Below are positions 61,807-64,000 of a DNA stretch of 64,000 nucleotides, one piece after another (position 1 is the stretch's first letter; the number at the start of each line of letters is the position of its first letter). Made by a program: the position numbers and the translations under genes. The notes beneath the pieces were generated by a model. That model was not told the origin of the DNA, made no database searches, and saw nothing but the letters and a program-made list of their open reading frames with translations. The DNA is from Lentzea xinjiangensis (GTDB lineage: Bacteria; Actinomycetota; Actinomycetes; Mycobacteriales; Pseudonocardiaceae). The stretch covers positions 9,290-73,289 of the forward strand of contig NZ_FOFR01000004.1 in the NCBI RefSeq assembly GCF_900110955.1, written 5' to 3'.

Positions 61807-62645
61807 ATGCCGAAGCGAGTCTCAACCGCGCGTGGTCGTGAGTTTGGTGAAGGCCTTCGCGTGGCCCTCGAACGCACGGGTTTGGCATCGCACACAGTCG
61901 CCAAGATGCTCGACTGGGACCCGTCCAAACTGTCCAACGCGGTGAACGGCAAGGGTGGCGTCAGTCAGCTAGAAGCCGCCACGCTCCTGGGGATCTGCCG
62001 GGTCGACGCTCCTGAACTCGCCCACCTGTTGGCGCTTCACCAGGACGCGCACATTCGAGGCTGGTGGCAGCAACATGGTGTGTGCGCACCGGTACGGCTT
62101 CGGACAGTGGTTGAGCATGTGAAGTTGGCTGGGACGCTGATCAGCTGGCACACGCACATGGTGCCGCTCTTCCTCCAGACGGCCGACTACATGCGCGCGG
62201 TGCTGCTCGCCTCCGCAACGGTGCCAGCGGACGAGGTCGAAGATCGAGTACAGGTGCAGCTCGGGATGCAGGAGGCGCTTCGGCGCAGCGGGCACGGTGC
62301 ACGTTCTTCATCCACGAGCTGGCGCTGCGTCTCAAGATCGGTGGTCCTGCGGTCCATGACAAGCAGTTGCTGCACCTGTTGTTCATGATGAACTGGCAGA
62401 ACATCCGGGTGCGGATCGTGCCTGCTGCGTTGGGCGCTCATGCGGGTCTGGCTGGACCGTTCACGCGGATGACCTTCAGCAAGTACGAGCCGTTGGTGTG
62501 GGTGGCCGCCGAGAACTCCAGCCTGTTCATCGAGTCGGCGGATGCGGTTGAGGGCTATGGGCGGCTCGTCCGCGCGCTTGATGAGACGAGCTGGGACGAG
62601 GAAGAGTCCAGGTCGCTCCTCGTCCGTGAGTGCGACGACTTGTAG
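61807..62645 (+). pseudogene. Frameshifted XRE/DUF5753 regulator
   Basis: From ATG 61807 the HTH (SHTVAKMLDWDPSKLSNAVNGKGG) and most of the DUF5753 domain are normal to about residue 158, after which the frame turns into unlike sequence and stops at 62388. The expected continuation (CTFFIHELALRLKIGG, then HLLFMMNWQNIRVRIVP) is in the frame ending at 62645. A one-base deletion near 62275-62300 would explain this. A sequencing error is possible. Confidence 0.75.
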
Positions 62646-62660
62646 GGACCGACGCAAGGC

Positions 62661-62844
62661 GTGACGGGTGCCGTGCCCCTCTCGGAGGGGCACGGCACCC
62701 GGCTGTTTCCAGGTGGTTGTGACGGGTCATCCGTCACGTGTCACACCCGTCACGGCGGCTCGTTTTCGCTGGTCATCCATGTTTTCTGATCCGTCACAGG
62801 GCGTGTGACGCGTGCCGGGTCCGGTGGGACGGGTTGTGACGGGT
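62661..62844. repeat. Iteron-like cluster of GTGACGGRT
   Basis: The 9-bp motif GTGACGGGT occurs at 62661, 62719 and 62836, and inverted at 62745-62753. The variant GTGACGGAT occurs inverted at 62729-62737 and 62789-62797. A partial copy (GTGACGCGT) is at 62804. That is six to seven copies within 184 bp, between the convergent stops of a regulator and the translocase. Confidence 0.8.
62666..62700. terminator. Bidirectional terminator between regulator and translocase
   Basis: A perfect 15-bp stem (62666-62680 with 62686-62700) and a 5-base loop lie after the frameshifted regulator and before the end of the convergent translocase gene. There is no T-run, so efficiency may depend on the stem or Rho. 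Confidence 0.7.
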
Positions 62845-64000
62845 CAGCGGTCGTCATCGAGCACCTCCGCATCGATCACTGCGCTGTGCCGGGCGCGTTC
62901 GGCTGCCGCGCGGATGTCCGCCACGTCGTAGCCGCGCACCTGCTTCACCCCGTCTTCAGTAGGTACCCGGTCGCGGGTGGGGCGGCAGCCGAACTCGGCC
63001 ATGTCGAGGCCGAACCCCTTCGGCTCCACGCCGAGCGCCTCCACGAGTTCGGCTGTGGGCACGAAGTCCCTGCCGTCGTGTCCCGCCAGGTAGTCCACAA
63101 CGGACGCCAGTGGTTCCGGCAACTCGACCTCCGCGACCCGTTCCGCATCGGTGAAGGTGCCGCCGCTGATCGCTTTCGCGACGGCCATGCGGTCAACCGT
63201 CGGCAGCGTCGTCTGCCCTGCTGCATGGCCGCTGAGAGTGCCCTCCTGTTCTCGTAGTGCTCGGCCTTGCGCGCAGATCTCGCGCCAGTCCTCGTTGGGC
63301 ATGTAGAACGTGCGCACCGTCAGCGCCAGCACGTCGGCTCCGGCCTGGGTCTCACCGTCCGGGCGCAGGATGCCGACACCCTTGTGAGAAGGCAGCAGAC
63401 GACTGGAGTCGTAGCCTCGGGTGTTCATCTGTTCGCCCAGGATGATGTTGCTGTCGCGCCAGTCCATGACTCGCAGCGCGAAGCGTGATCCGAGTACCGC
63501 CCGCAGTCCGGACGGGATGGTCTTGCCGTCCGGCCGTTGCGTCGCCAGCATGAGGATGACCCCGGCCGCCGGTGCCTTCTTGGCGAGCCACATCAGCAGC
63601 TCGCCGCAGTACTCCCCGGCCGTGAGCTTCTTGCCCTGCACCTCCACTGGCGTGCGGTCCTCCAGCGGAATCTGGACCTCGTCCACGACCAGGGCGGTGA
63701 TCGGCATCCCCAACGCGATGTCACGGGACATCGCCGGCGTGACCTTCGACTCCGGACACGTGACGTCGTCGAGCTCCTGCATCCGCCGATACCGCGCCTG
63801 CACGTCGGCCACGAGCTCCACGAGCCAGTCCACGAACCTCAGCACGTGCTCGGAGTCGTCCCCTGCCATGAACCGGTGCGCCACCTGCTCGGCTGCCTTC
63901 CAGTCCTTGCCGTTCTTGAAGTCGGCGACGTAGAGCCGCACATGCGGGTCCAAGATCAAGCCCGCGGCCGCCAGCCGTTCGGCCATCGTCTTGCCCTGCC
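62844..64000 (-). CDS. FtsK/SpoIIIE-like DNA translocase, TraB type (cut by right edge)
   Basis: 385 residues are visible; the N-terminus lies beyond 64000. The last bases read as the end of a Walker A, QGKT (63998-63987). LVVDEVQIPLEDR is the Walker B region, LMLATQRPDGKTIPSGLR is the FtsK sensor block, and QMNTRGYDSSRLLPSHKGVGIL follows. A C-terminal helical or winged region (about 300-385) could bind DNA. Such single-protein translocases move double-stranded DNA between actinomycete cells in AICEs. An iteron cluster touches the stop codon. Confidence 0.85.
   Translation of the reverse strand, partial: QGKTMAERLAAAGLILDPHVRLYVADFKNGKDWKAAEQVAHRFMAGDDSEHVLRFVDWLVELVADVQARYRRMQELDDVTCPESKVTPAMSRDIALGMPITALVVDEVQIPLEDRTPVEVQGKKLTAGEYCGELLMWLAKKAPAAGVILMLATQRPDGKTIPSGLRAVLGSRFALRVMDWRDSNIILGEQMNTRGYDSSRLLPSHKGVGILRPDGETQAGADVLALTVRTFYMPNEDWREICAQGRALREQEGTLSGHAAGQTTLPTVDRMAVAKAISGGTFTDAERVAEVELPEPLASVVDYLAGHDGRDFVPTAELVEALGVEPKGFGLDMAEFGCRPTRDRVPTEDGVKQVRGYDVADIRAAAERARHSAVIDAEVLDDDR

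Overview
The window is high-GC DNA with GTG/TTG starts, ATGA/GTGA stop-start overlaps and a gene order (hrcA-dnaJ-rsmE, phoH-ybeY-CNNM-era-recO-uppS, dgt near dnaG, FeS-type APS reductase operon) typical of actinobacteria. Together with the secreted RNase/barstar pair, 6C-type RNA, Scr1-type DUF5753 regulators and an AICE-like element, it suggests a filamentous member of the Pseudonocardiales (Lentzea/Saccharothrix/Actinosynnema-like). That placement is an inference from gene content and style; no 16S rRNA is present.

Layout. 1-8.1 kb: two tandem DUF885 proteins, an APC permease, an MDR oxidoreductase, a translationally coupled membrane protein/secreted RNase/barstar trio, secreted proteins, an enoyl-CoA hydratase, a candidate small RNA and a DUF3800-like protein. 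8.2-16.6 kb (minus strand): one sulfur assimilation operon, running from a Cys-ending leader peptide through sulfite reductase, a 52-aa zinc ribbon, cysH, cysD, cysN, a sulfonate-type ABC transporter and a sirohydrochlorin chelatase. It takes up organosulfur, activates sulfate to APS, reduces APS to sulfite and sulfide, and makes the siroheme that the reductase needs. 16.75-32.6 kb: conserved housekeeping (hemW, hrcA, dnaJ, rsmE, 6C RNA, phoH carrying a class 3 intein, ybeY, CNNM, era, recO, uppS). 32.6-38.8 kb: small unknowns, a YraQ-type permease with its partner, a zinc-type Fur and ArsR regulator pair, and glyS.

38.8-43.5 kb is an accessory interval between glyS and a peptidase E gene. 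It holds broken ESX-like genes, a STAND NTPase with a membrane anchor and exported domain, and a class III nucleotidyl-cyclase-like protein. The last two share a short N-terminal GPVVAG motif and look like a two-gene signalling or defence unit; this is my best candidate for a poorly described system. 43.5-54 kb returns to core genes (dgt, dnaG, SigJ-type sigma factor) mixed with accessory ones (serpin, lone DUF5753 protein, methyltransferases).

54-64 kb is mobile-element territory. tRNA-Asn is followed by an eroded integrase and a duplicated terminator/integrase tail. A CAT-anticodon tRNA is followed by an intact tyrosine integrase, a TPR regulator with phased operator repeats, two XRE/DUF5753 regulators (one frameshifted), an iteron-like cluster and an FtsK/TraB-like translocase cut off by the right edge. 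This fits an integrated conjugative (AICE-type) element.
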